13,152 nucleotides of DNA from Baffinella frigidus (GCA_026770585.1 MU646527.1:231453-244604), one strand, 5' to 3'; positions 1 to 6,446 are shown, counted from the first letter of the stretch. Numbers and translations: made by a program. Notes: generated from the letters alone by a model not told the origin.

Positions 1-316
1 TCACCCTCCGCACCTGCCGTGGAGGGTCTGTGCCTCAGGCCCTACAGCTGATGGTGTTACCCGGGGAACCCCGTGAGGTCATGCCGATTGTATGACCTAC
101 GGGTCGCCCTACGGTAGGAGGTGGCTAGCAAATTCTCCTATATATGTTAGATGGACGGCTTATTTGGACGTGACGGTAGTAACTTTTTGTACCGGCTTGT
201 ACCTTTTTGTACCGCCTTGTTACAGCCCGGTACTGCTTTCGGGACGTGACAGCAGTACACGGACACCCTTGGAACGGGTCCGTTTTCGGGCGAGCGTCGG
301 GTCTCAAGCATCGCCT
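1..316. other. No gene recognised; minor short repeats
   Basis: I see no supported gene here. Two small structures are visible. A 7-bp inverted repeat (AGGTCAT at 76-82, ATGACCT at 92-98) surrounds a 9-base loop. Around 185-225 the phrase CTTGTACC or TTTTTGTACC recurs three times. Open frames exist on both strands, but they overlap each other and show no protein-like composition. Confidence 0.4.
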
Positions 317-443
317 CCACGCCAGAGGGCTCGAGGGAACCCCACACCTTATCCACATCAGATCCTGACGTCGTTAACTTAAGCATACACGGGGTTTCCC
401 CTGAAAGATGTCCAAAGTGGATGTTTTGATCCCTCTGGCGTGG
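317..443. repeat. Small inverted repeat, possible degraded foldback element
   Basis: A perfect 13-bp inverted repeat (CCACGCCAGAGGG at 317-329, complement at 431-443) encloses about 100 bp. Inside it, GGGAACCCC (334-342) faces GGGGTTTCCC (391-400), so the two halves are related with shifted spacing. This fits a decayed hairpin element like the better preserved ones in this window. No target duplication is clear. Confidence 0.45.
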
Positions 444-496
444 CATATCCCCTCTTCACGAGCCTCTGCACTGGAGAGCTAAACGCGATCCGAAAG

Positions 497-580
497 CAAA
501 AATGCTTTCTCTGCAGATCCTTTCTACGGAAGGGCGTGTCGTTGGGCCATGTTGGGAGCACTTAAAACCTAAAGGACCTC
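497..580 (+). repeat. Dispersed repeat D, copy 1
   Basis: This stretch of about 84 bp starts CAAAAATGCTTTCTC and ends near AAAGGACCTC. It recurs at 9153-9239 in the same orientation and at 9005-9082 inverted. Shared blocks include GATCCTTTCTACGGAAGGGCG and TGTTGGGAGCA. One reading frame (from ATG at 502) stays open in copies 1 and 3 and gives related peptides such as ILSTEGRV, but the copies differ by indels. It is therefore either a fragment of a dispersed coding sequence or a non-coding repeat with an open frame by chance. Confidence 0.7.
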
Positions 581-776
581 AAGGCAGGGAGCGCACCGTT
601 CCGGATGCGGGCGGTTGGTGCGCGTCAGGGACCGAGATGGAGTGCAATTGGTGTTCGTCCGGCGCAGCCGCCCCCCCTTTATCGTCATCCGCTTTTTCGA
701 GGGTGTCTTCATCCTTCGAGCCCGTGTCGTACATGTTCATGCTCCTTTCTTCAAGCGCCGTTCTCCCCTGCATTTT
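579..776 (-). CDS. Candidate minus-strand exon, hypothetical
   Basis: From the ATG at 776 this frame gives about 65 residues, acidic and hydrophilic (contains KDEDTLEKADDDKGG), and ends at a stop near 579. The composition is more protein-like than the overlapping plus-strand frames. The frame is open a little upstream to a stop near 800, and a possible AG acceptor (GACCTAG) lies there, so it could be a terminal exon. Its end abuts repeat D copy 1. I recognise no domain, and there is no ATG context or promoter that decides the start. Confidence 0.2.
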   Translation of the reverse strand, partial: KMQGRTALEERSMNMYDTGSKDEDTLEKADDDKGGAAAPDEHQLHSISVPDAHQPPASGTVRSLP

Positions 777-780
777 GCAC

Positions 781-971
781 GACAAAGAATCTAGGTCAAA
801 ATGGCATCAGTGAGCGCGTCGCTGGTCGTGTGCAAGAGTTTCGGCTTCTCACGGGTGCGACACGTGACACGGGGTGGGGGCGCGCACTCTGATGACTCCG
901 TGGGGCGCAATGCCAAACATCGGCACCTTGACCGCATGTTTCACGCGCGCCTCCCCCTGCCGATCGACAAA
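781..971. other. No gene recognised
   Basis: I see no repeat or supported gene in this stretch. A plus-strand frame open from 801 runs through it into the palindromic repeat at 972, where it translates repeat sequence, so I do not treat it as a gene. Confidence 0.35.
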
Positions 972-1049
972 TTAATAAGTCAACGTCCTGAAAACCGGGT
1001 AGTTAGGCCTACGGTATTGCCTACTGTAGGCCGTAGGGCCCCTAGGACC
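972..1049 (+). repeat. Half copy of palindromic element B
   Basis: These 78 bp match 1183-1260 with only a few differences (both begin TTAATAAG and end CCTAGGACC). At 1183 the segment is the left half of a complete hairpin element. Here the matching right half is missing and unrelated sequence follows (GGTCCTTTGAAAC). It is best read as a truncated copy, or as a half left by deletion of one arm. Confidence 0.75.
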
Positions 1050-1182
1050 GGTCCTTTGAAACATTCACCCCGCACCCCCTCACTCTCAGATCACTCCTCG
1101 TCTCCACCGCTGCCCCCCCCCCTCGCACTCGCCACCCCCTTCTCCCTTACTCTCAGATCCAGATTCGGGGTCCGTGGTCACC
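1050..1182. other. C-rich spacer between the two B copies
   Basis: This stretch has runs of C and a twice-used phrase (ACTCTCAGATC near 1081 and 1149). I see no gene. It separates the half element from the full element. Confidence 0.4.
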
Positions 1183-1353
1183 TTAATAAGGTAACGTCCT
1201 GAAAACAGGGTAGTTAGGCCTACGGTATTGCCTACTGTAGGCCGTAAGGCCCCTAGGACCTAATGTTTCTTAGGACCCCCCCTAGGGCGCTACGGCCTAC
1301 CGTAGGCAATACCGTAGGCTCAACTAGCCGGGTTTCAGGGCGTAAGCCTAAGA
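1183..1353. mobile_element. Palindromic foldback element B, complete
   Basis: The left arm (about 1195-1262) and right arm (about 1275-1341) are inverted copies of each other. The best block is GCCTACGGTATTGCCTAC in the left arm, facing GTAGGCAATACCGTAGGC in the right. The arms extend with lower identity to about 1183 and 1353. The hairpin is about 150-170 bp with a very short loop, has no coding capacity and carries the CCTAGG/GTAGGCC words seen in other hairpins here. It fits a non-autonomous DNA transposon (MITE-like); no transposase is present. Confidence 0.7.
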
Positions 1354-1386
1354 ACGTCTCAGAGCGTCTCGCGGCGATACACGCAC

Positions 1387-1533
1387 CACGCAGGGCTGGA
1401 GGGGGGGGTATTCAAAAGTCGATTTTCAAGAGAAAATTAGATTCAAAAGTCAATTTTATGGATAAAACGGCTCCAAGGGCGCCCCAATGGCTCAAAGGGC
1501 GCCCCTGTAATACCCCCACGTAGCGCCCTGTGT
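1387..1533. mobile_element. Possible degenerate foldback element
   Basis: The ends resemble each other in inverted orientation: CACGCAGGGC..GGGGGTATT at 1387-1412 and AATACCCCCACGTAGCGCCCTGTG at 1509-1533 (alignment needs small gaps). The interior holds two copies of ATTCAAAAGTCRATTTT (about 1410 and 1440) and two copies of GGCTCMAAGGGCGCCC (1469-1505). AAAAGTC phrases recur near 11506 and 11540, and GGCTCCAAGGGCGC recurs at 7891. The element call is tentative. Confidence 0.4.
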
Positions 1534-1535
1534 AG

Positions 1536-1800
1536 TGAGACACGCTCAACCAGAGCGCAAGTGCTGTGTATCAATCCACTGTATCACTCCGCGTGTATCA
1601 ATCCACTCCACCACACTCCTCCATCGAGTAGCCCCGACAGCCAAGCGCTACATGCAACCTGAGGAGGTTTTGGTCGGTCTGGCACTGTTGATACTCCACA
1701 ACTGGGTTGTAGTACCTGTGGTGATCGCTACACGTGGTGCACGCCTCGGGGCATAAATGTACGCAGCCAGCATTGCAGGCGCACGCGAGCGTTTGTCACT
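1536..1800. other. No gene recognised; short direct repeat
   Basis: The phrase GTGTATCAATCCACT occurs twice (about 1565 and 1591). The one plus-strand open frame here (1535-1756) shows no recognisable domain and I do not support it as a gene. Confidence 0.35.
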
Positions 1801-1801
1801 T

Positions 1802-1987
1802 AGGATGTCAACACTTTTATCTCAGAAAACGAGTTCTAAAACTCGTTTTCTTAAGTCAATTCTCCTACAAATTTGTCAACTTATGCGGAGAGTAAAGAAT
1901 AAGTTGACGAATTTGTAGAGGAATTGACTTAAGAAAACGAGTTTTAGAACTCGTTTTCTGAGATAAACTTCGGATGTTGACTCTCCT
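1802..1987. mobile_element. AT-rich hairpin element with nested hairpins
   Basis: Two arms of about 70 bp (1816-1884 and 1899-1967) are near-perfect inverted copies around a 14-base loop. Weaker pairing extends outward (GTCAACA at 1807-1813 with TGTTGAC at 1975-1981). Each arm is itself a hairpin: GAAAACGAGT and ACTCGTTTTC pair within 1825-1850 and again within 1933-1958. The DNA is clearly AT-richer than its neighbours. It fits a MITE-like foldback element. Alternatively it could be transcribed into a long hairpin RNA; nothing here decides between these. Confidence 0.75.
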
Positions 1988-2364
1988 GAACAGCATGCGA
2001 GACGCGGGACATTCAACCCTACCTGAAACGCCATATTCAACAAAGCCGAAGCGCCCCATATCATAAGGATCAATGCAGGGGAAAGACCACCAGCCCTCAG
2101 ACTGTGAGCAAATCAAGATGTTTGAGGTAGTCATGCAAAGCAGGTTTTCAACGCCGTGAACACTTTGAGGGGAGGTCTTTTGCACTGTAAATGGAACTTT
2201 AAGGGTTTGAAATTGTAGGCCAGCAAATAACTGACGTCGGAATCCGACGTCGTCTATTACGAATCTGAGGAATAGAAAAGACGGGTTGCTCCACCTCTGA
2301 GAGTTGGTGGGAGACAAGGTTCGTCTCCTCGGGCATGCAAAGGGCTTGCAAAGGCAGGAGCTGC
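1988..2364. other. Mostly unique sequence, no gene supported
   Basis: I see no family match. A 19-bp palindrome lies at 2233-2251 (GACGTCGGA, one central base, TCCGACGTC). GTGACGTCGGAA recurs near 2643. Several minus-strand frames read through here into the GA tract and become Leu/Ser repeats, so they are not good gene evidence. Confidence 0.4.
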
Positions 2365-2429
2365 AGAGAGAGAGAGAGAGAGAGAGAGAAGAGCGAGAGA
2401 GCGAGAGAGAGAGAAGAGAGCGAGAGAGC

Positions 2430-2479
<50 letters not shown>

Positions 2480-2486
2480 CGAGAGC

Positions 2487-2522
<36 letters not shown>

Positions 2523-2526
2523 GAGG
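2365..2526 (+). repeat. GA microsatellite with GCGAGA interruptions
   Basis: About 160 bp of almost pure purine (GA)n on the plus strand, with scattered GCGAGAGA and GAAGAGAGA variants. Open frames across it encode Arg-Glu repeats on one strand and Ser-Leu repeats on the other, which are translation artefacts. Homopurine tracts of this length can form triplex DNA and are prone to length change. Confidence 0.95.
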
Positions 2527-2692
2527 GCGGCACCATGTGCTTCATGATGCCAGCGTTGGTCCCCCCCGTGACGTACCACGCATCCTCGGACACTCCCGGG
2601 ACCATCAACCTGCAGCGTGGTTACTATCTTTTGAGATCTGGCGTGACGTCGGAACCAGTTTCTGTTTTCATATTTTGCAACGTCTTGGTTTT

Positions 2693-2924
2693 GTAGAGCC
2701 AATGTGGAAAGGCTTGGCCACTTCTGAGAACCTGAGAACCTGACAACCCGAGAGCAACAACATTTTAAGCGGAAGTGAACAACATTTTAAGCGGACGTGA
2801 TGGACGTTTTTTTCTCGAAATCCAAATTTTGATCGTCACCACGTCCGCTTAAAATTTTATTGCTCTCAGGTTATCGGGTTCTCAGGTTCTCAGAATTGGC
2901 CAGGTCTTTCCACATTGGCTCTAC
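2693..2924. mobile_element. Foldback element with arms of about 85 bp
   Basis: The left arm starts GTAGAGCCAATGTGGAAAGG (2693) and runs to about 2776. The right arm (about 2843-2924) ends with its inverted copy. The arms share GAGAACCTGAGAACC and the GCTTAAAA/TTTTAAGC segment. Inside the left arm a unit starting AACAACATTTTAAGCGGA occurs twice (about 2757 and 2779). The central 40 bp or so is unpaired. No target duplication is obvious. The two mirror-image open frames ending in ENLRT are simply the two arms. Confidence 0.75.
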
Positions 2925-3225
2925 CTGAAATCTTGTGGGTGGAAGCCTCCCGAGATAAAGGGTATTAAAACACGGGACTACATCCGAGGAGATGAAGCTG
3001 CGCGCGGCGTCAGCATTTGTGCAAGAATCACCAGCAGGAGCGTGCGCAGGGTGCGCCTCATGAGCCTGCAATCCCGCGAAACGTAGATGGGGAGGGTCTC
3101 TTCTTTTCAGACACGCCGGCTCCCACAAGCCTCGAGAAGGGCATGCACACACACACACATTTCGACGGGATTTCCTGAATAACCCATAATCGATGAGACA
3201 TAGGACCCAACAGAGTAGGAAGATA
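2925..3225. other. No gene supported; short CA run
   Basis: A minus-strand frame (2871-3158) starts in the right arm of the foldback and reads through here; it has no recognisable domain. A (CA)n run of about 16 bp lies near 3145. I see nothing else. Confidence 0.35.
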
Positions 3226-3508
3226 GGGGGGATCCTACGAATAAAGCAACGGAAAGTCGCTTAAATCGAGCCAGAAAATTGTGGTCTATATATGTATATT
3301 CTTTGGGGGGGGGGGGGTCTGAGACATTGGGGGGTTCCTACGTCCTACGGATAAGGAAACGGCAAGTCACTTAAATTCGGAGAGGAAATGGCTTGGTAGC
3401 GTGGTGTGTTGATTCACAAATCGATTGATTGATCGGGAAGACGCCCATTGTTTGGAGATCAAGTATCAACCCCTCTATATTCTCTAGGGGGGGGGGGGTC
3501 TGACTTGC
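3226..3508 (+). repeat. Tandem pair of units ending in long G runs
   Basis: Unit 1 begins GGGGGGATCCTACGAATAA (3226) and ends TATATTCTTT plus 13 G plus TCTGAG (3324). Unit 2 begins GGGGGGTTCCTACG (3329) and ends TATATTCTCTA plus 11 G plus TCTGAC (3503). Both carry a ..CGGMAAGTCRCTTAAAT.. block shortly after the start. Unit 2 has about 80 bp of extra sequence before its end block. The single G runs may vary in length between reads. Confidence 0.65.
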
Positions 3509-3681
3509 TCATGAGCATGTCCTTGCGGTCCTCGACAAGGTCAAACTCGTCTGCCGATCCTGTCACCGATATGACCACCTGATTAAGGAGAGAAGGGGCT
3601 TTTATTGGACGTATGGCGTCGGACCTCAAACTCGTCTGCTGATCCTGTCACTGATATCACCACCTGCCAGTCACCGCCATC

Positions 3682-3703
3682 AGAGAGAGAGAGAGAGAGA
3701 GAG
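3682..3703 (+). repeat. Short GA microsatellite
   Basis: A pure (AG)n run between two ATCACCACCTG-containing segments. Confidence 0.9.
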
Positions 3704-3742
3704 TTCACCACCTGCCGATCAGAGAGATCACCACCTGCCGAT

Positions 3743-3743
<1 letters not shown>

Positions 3744-3777
<34 letters not shown>

Positions 3778-3795
3778 TCAGAGAGAGAGAGAGAG
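3744..3795 (+). repeat. GA microsatellite, interrupted once
   Basis: (GA)n broken by GCGATCA at about 3774. The same GATCG interruption appears inside the CT tract at 4081-4132 on the other strand, so the two tracts belong to inverted copies of one module. Confidence 0.9.
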
Positions 3796-3872
3796 TTCTT
3801 TATCGACAACCAACTGGCCCAGATCCGCGTTCTCGATTTTAGCAGACCGGCCTCGCGCGCCATGGGGGTTTG
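3791..3872 (+). repeat. Module M, copy 1
   Basis: The segment begins at the edge of a GA tract with GAGAGTTCTTTATCGACAAC and runs through CAACTGGCCCAGATCCGC to CGCCATGGGGGTTT. It is repeated at 4333-4420 (direct) and 4038-4086 (inverted, partial), each time joined to a GA tract at the same edge. Confidence 0.8.
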
Positions 3873-4037
3873 GTCAAGCTCGTCTGCTGAACCTGTCTCG
3901 GAGATCACCACCTCATGAAGGAGAGCAGAGACTGTTATTGGACGTATGCCGTCGGACCATGAAGTTAAGGCCTGGTCACACATCACACGCCAGCACCGCA
4001 CGTTGGCATACCGATCCACCCTCTCGAAGAGCCCCCT

Positions 4038-4086
4038 AAAATCACATCGGATCTGAGCCAGTTGGTTGTCGACAAAGAACTCTCTC
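4038..4086 (-). repeat. Module M, copy 2, inverted and partial
   Basis: On the minus strand this reads GAACTC..TTTGTCGACAACCAACTGG..CAGATCCGATGTGATTTT, matching the first half of copies 1 and 3 and again bordering the microsatellite. It is continuous with CCACCCTCTCGAAGAG and upstream sequence that recurs near 4621, so the inversion breakpoint lies inside the repeated block. Confidence 0.75.
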
Positions 4087-4132
4087 TCTCTCTCTCTGAT
4101 CGCCTCTCTCTCTCTCTCTGGCTCTCTCTCTG
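4081..4132 (-). repeat. CT microsatellite (GA on the minus strand)
   Basis: Three CT runs separated by GATCGC and GG. It is the mirror counterpart of the GA tract at 3744-3795. Confidence 0.9.
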
Positions 4133-4271
4133 ATCGACTCAGCCCGACGTGCAACACGATCCAAGACAAGTGTTCAAGGACTTGAAAATCCACTGAGAGA
4201 GAGAGAGCAGGCATGCTTTGGATCCACTCTCGGACGTCTGATCTCCGTGACTGCCAGGTGGTGATCGTATG

Positions 4272-4273
<2 letters not shown>

Positions 4274-4338
<65 letters not shown>
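4274..4338 (+). repeat. GA microsatellite with GATAGATA interruption
   Basis: About 65 bp of (GA)n, directly joined to module M copy 3. The Arg/Glu or Ser/Leu frames through it are artefacts. Confidence 0.95.
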
Positions 4339-4420
4339 TCCTTTATCAACAACCAACTGGCCCAGATCCGCTTTGTCGCCGATGTGATTTTGGCGGACCG
4401 ACCTCGCGCCATGGGAGTTT
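4333..4420 (+). repeat. Module M, copy 3
   Basis: Direct repeat of 3791-3872, with CAACTGGCCCAGATCCGC and CGCGCCATGGGAGTTT preserved and a diverged centre. It is followed by another ATCACCACCTG (4469-4479) and by CACACGCCAGCACCGCAC-type sequence that also occurs near 3975-4005. Confidence 0.8.
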
Positions 4421-4513
4421 GAATTCCCTTTTCCCGGTAGCCGTATATCTACCTTCCTAGTCACGGAGATCACCACCTGGTCACACACAACACGCCAGCA
4501 CCGCACGCTACTA

Positions 4514-4614
4514 TCCCTGAAGTGGCCAGGCGGTCAAATTTGAGGGCCAAGAGGTCCTAGGCAGATCCTAGGGCCCTACGGTAGGGCGTATGAGCCTACT
4601 GGCCACTTAAGTGA
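4514..4614. mobile_element. 101-bp TA-flanked element (family K), copy 1
   Basis: The ends are TCCCTGAAGTGGCCAG and, inverted, TCACTTAAGTGGCCAG, flanked on both sides by TA (4512-4513 and 4615-4616). A paralogous segment without the element is at about 3975-4035: GCCAGCACCGCACG..TACCGATCCACCCTCTCGAA there corresponds to GCCAGCACCGCACG..[element]..TACCGATTTACCCTCTCGAA here. That supports insertion at TA, typical of the Tc1/mariner/pogo superfamily. The core holds CCTAGGGCCCTACGGTAGGG. A second copy lies at 12851-12950 in the opposite orientation. Confidence 0.8.
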
Positions 4615-4714
4615 TACCGATTTACCCTCTCGAAATAGCTCCTAGCTCAGCCCGGCGTGCACCACGAATCAAGAAAGTCGAACGAAGACAGGAGACGCTT
4701 CCAGACGGGGAATG

Positions 4715-4869
4715 CTACCACCAACCCTCACGGGTGGAGCAAATCGACGATTTTTGGTTTTTCGATTTCAAGGCGAAATGACTCCACGGACGCCGGGATC
4801 CGGCGGCCTCCAAGGGGAAAATGTGGCATCAATTCGACGATTTGCTCATTCCGTGAGGGTTGGTGGTAG
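4715..4869. mobile_element. 155-bp foldback element
   Basis: The terminal inverted repeats begin CTACCACCAACCCTCACGG (4715) and end with the complement (to 4869). They continue through GAGCAAATCG[A/T]CGA with small differences, for about 37 bp per arm. GACGGG occurs just before the left end (4704) and right after the right end (4870), so a target duplication of about 8 bp is possible. The interior shows no reading frame of interest. Confidence 0.65.
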
Positions 4870-5347
4870 GACGGGACCGTGAAGCGTTTCGTTTCACAGC
4901 AGTGTAGATCTGTGCTGGGTTTGGCGGCGGGACTATAGGGCGATTGAGCCAATGAAAAGGGCGGTTGAGGACCATAGGGCGATCGAGGCCGATTTTGCGC
5001 TCGAAGTAGAAACGCAGCAAATGCACCAAGAGCGTCTGTCTCCTCTCCTCCTCCTCCTCCTCCGTCTTCTCCTCCTCCGTCTTCTCCTCCTCCGCCTCCC
5101 CCTCCGCCGCCTCCTCCTCCTCCGCATCCTCCTCCGCCTCCTCCACCACCACCACCTCCTCCTCTGCCGCCTCCTCCTCCGACTTCTCCACCTCCGCCGC
5201 CGCCGCCGCCGCCTCCTCCTTCGCCTCCTCCTCCCCCGCCTCCTCCTTCTTCTTCGCGCCCGCCCCCGCCTTGGTGCCCGCCTGCCAGGGAGCACTGATC
5301 AAGGGCAAATCATACCCTGCATTTAGAGCCATACCTGGATCGATCAA
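4829..5347 (-). CDS. Low-complexity acidic open frame, doubtful
   Basis: This frame of 172 codons starts at an ATG near 5347 and gives an Ala/Lys/Glu-rich chain, because the plus strand here is a CTC/CCG triplet tract. Its last third reads unique and repeat sequence and its C-terminus enters the foldback at 4715-4869. Glu-rich tails do occur in real proteins, but triplet tracts stay open in all three frames of this strand, so openness is weak evidence. I list it only because the start-proximal part (before about 5260) is not low complexity. Confidence 0.15.
   Translation of the reverse strand: MIDPGMALNAGYDLPLISAPWQAGTKAGAGAKKKEEAGEEEAKEEAAAAAAEVEKSEEEAAEEEVVVVEEAEEDAEEEEAAEGEAEEEKTEEEKTEEEEEERRQTLLVHLLRFYFERKIGLDRPMVLNRPFHWLNRPIVPPPNPAQIYTAVKRNASRSRPTTNPHGMSKSSN
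5041..5256 (-). repeat. CTC/CCG triplet tract (homopurine on minus strand)
   Basis: About 215 bp of nearly pure pyrimidine-rich triplets (CTC, CCT, CCG) with CTTCTCCTCCGT interspersed. It gives Leu/Pro, Glu/Ala or Arg repeats depending on frame. Such asymmetric purine/pyrimidine tracts can form triplex DNA and can block polymerases. Confidence 0.9.
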
Positions 5348-5508
5348 CCCGGTTGGGGGCGTTCCTCAACTCCACCCCGATCTGGTTCACTTCGGGTGCT
5401 CGGTGGAGGGAGCACTGGACCGATCAACCCCTCGATCGAGCCAGCTGCATCGAATACTCTATCACGGGCAGGGTGGGTGTGGACCGCTATAAGGGGGGCA
5501 GGCCCTGT
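5257..5508. other. Short dispersed direct repeats, no gene
   Basis: GGGAGCACTG occurs at 5288 and 5408, and GATCAACC at about 5341 and 5423. These resemble the ATAGGGCGATYGAG phrases upstream at 4934 and 4973. I see no supported gene. Confidence 0.4.
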
Positions 5509-5646
5509 CACTAGCCCTTGGAGGTGGCTCAAATAGTGCTCTGGGGCATTTTCGATTTACCTTGGATCGGGGTCAAAAGTGCCCCCGATCCAAGGTTAAC
5601 CGAAGACCTTCCAGGGCACTATTTGAGCCACTTGGGAGGGCTGGTG
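5509..5646. mobile_element. Hairpin element of about 138 bp
   Basis: The two halves are inverted copies over most of their length. AGCCCTTGGAGGTGGCTCAA and following bases at 5513-5544 face GCACTATTTGAGCCACTTGG and following bases at 5613-5642. In the centre, TTGGATCGGGG and CCCCGATCCAA pair around a loop of about 12 bases. One inner segment (about 17 bp) pairs poorly. It fits a MITE-like foldback. The open frame of the neighbouring minus-strand candidate ends inside its right arm. Confidence 0.75.
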
Positions 5647-6446
5647 GTGTGTCGAGAGGCCCGCCGGAAGCCGACGAGCTTACCTCTGGGTGTCGGGTGG
5701 AGTGTTGCGCACACACGGCCACGGAGAGCAAACACGGAGATCGGTGGGCTTAGAGCCGTGGGGTGCAGGAAGGAGAGCCACCACGTGTGGGAACGTACCG
5801 GGCAGATGATGTACTGCGCCGGAGGGAGATAATGCGGTTGGCGGAACGAAAACTCCCCAGCTGCTACCGAGTCTTTGTTGAAATCCTTCTTCCTCGGGCT
5901 CGGCACCCGGTCCCTTAGTTCCGACTTCTCGAGAAACGGGAAGTTGAAGTTCGCATGGACGCTTACGTACTTGTTGTTGTTCCAGCTCCCCAACTGCCCG
6001 CCCCCCGTCGCTACACAGAACTCGATCACTTGGCGCTCGAAAGCCGTGTCTTTGCCAGGGAAGACACGCGCCAACATGTCCTCCAGAGCAGGCGAGACTT
6101 CTTCCACACTGAAGATACTGGACATCATAGCCGGCTCATCACACTCCCCCTGTGGGACGACTCCTCCGTCCTGGGCGGCAAGCTGCGGCACACTCGCAAA
6201 GAGAAGCTGGTCTGGTTCATCTTGCTGCATCCTCCCCGACTGGCCCGAGAAATGCGCCAGATTCGCACACACACCCGCCCCCGCAGCACCGCCTGGGTGA
6301 CCACCGCACTGGGTCCACTCTCGAGAAGGGGCTCCTGGGTGCGAAGGCAACAATGCCAGGTCTTCCCCCCCCACACGAAGTCGATAATTTGAATCCCCAT
6401 GACCAGTTCGAGAATAGATGGCTCGTCGAGGATGTCCTTGAGCCAT
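5619..6446 (-). CDS. Best protein-like minus-strand stretch; hypothetical, probably spliced
   Basis: From ATG 6446 the frame stays open for 275 codons. The section from about 6235 down to 5800 has convincing composition (includes SIFSVEEVSPALEDMLARVF, QVIEFCVATGGGQLGSWNNN and KYVSVHANFNFPFLEKSEL). The first 60 codons are less convincing, and in another frame the same DNA reads DILDEPSILELVMGIQIIDF (about 6430-6375) up to a run of 8 G. This suggests an intron or a length error near 6366. Possible donors follow: CCCG/GTACGT at about 5799 and CCCAGAG/GTAAGC at 5684. If the second is used, the stop at 5619, inside the hairpin element, is intronic. I recognise no family. Confidence 0.35.
   Translation of the reverse strand: MAQGHPRRAIYSRTGHGDSNYRLRVGGEDLALLPSHPGAPSREWTQCGGHPGGAAGAGVCANLAHFSGQSGRMQQDEPDQLLFASVPQLAAQDGGVVPQGECDEPAMMSSIFSVEEVSPALEDMLARVFPGKDTAFERQVIEFCVATGGGQLGSWNNNKYVSVHANFNFPFLEKSELRDRVPSPRKKDFNKDSVAAGEFSFRQPHYLPPAQYIICPVRSHTWWLSFLHPTALSPPISVFALRGRVCATLHPTPRGKLVGFRRASRHTTSPPKWLK

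Larger units (their letters stand above)
3541..3966 (+). repeat. Degenerate repeats around ATCACCACCTG, first cluster
   Basis: ATSACCACCT(G) occurs at 3571, 3656, 3704, 3727 and 3904. Longer surrounding units are also duplicated: CTCGTCTGCYGATCCTGTCAC before 3571 and 3656 and in a diverged form before 3904. TTATTGGACGTATGSCGTCGGACC follows at about 3602 and 3934. On the minus strand each unit reads approximately VVISVTGSADE, so the repeats may descend from coding sequence, but stops and indels break continuity. Confidence 0.65.
3705..4412 (-). pseudogene. Open frame across repeat modules, doubtful
   Basis: The minus strand has a continuous frame of about 235 codons. Segments outside the GA/CT tracts look protein-like (for example NQLAQIRCDFRGLFERVD, 4030-4075, and RCWRVMCDQALTSW). 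The same peptides appear in altered form from the other module copies (for example RCWRVVCDQVVISVT at about 4460-4506). About a third of the frame is Leu/Ser repeat from microsatellite. I read it as a decayed, duplicated coding fragment or a fortuitous frame, not as an intact gene. I recognise no domain. Confidence 0.2.

Noticed and set aside
801-1202. Plus-strand frame of 133 codons
   Set aside because: It reads through element B sequence (972-1049 and 1183 onward) and shows no protein-like conservation.
2304-2696. Plus-strand frame rich in Arg-Glu
   Set aside because: This is translation of the GA microsatellite. The flanking residues have no recognisable domain.
1865-2702. Two minus-strand frames of 247 and 167 codons
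   Set aside because: Much of each is Leu/Ser or Leu/Ala repeat produced by the GA tract at 2365-2526, and the 247-codon frame ends in the arms of the hairpin at 1802-1987. Open length comes from low complexity.
4933-5326. Arg-rich, Leu-rich and Glu-rich frames on both strands
   Set aside because: Triplet repeat DNA stays open in several frames at once, so these are shadows of the CTC/CCG tract.
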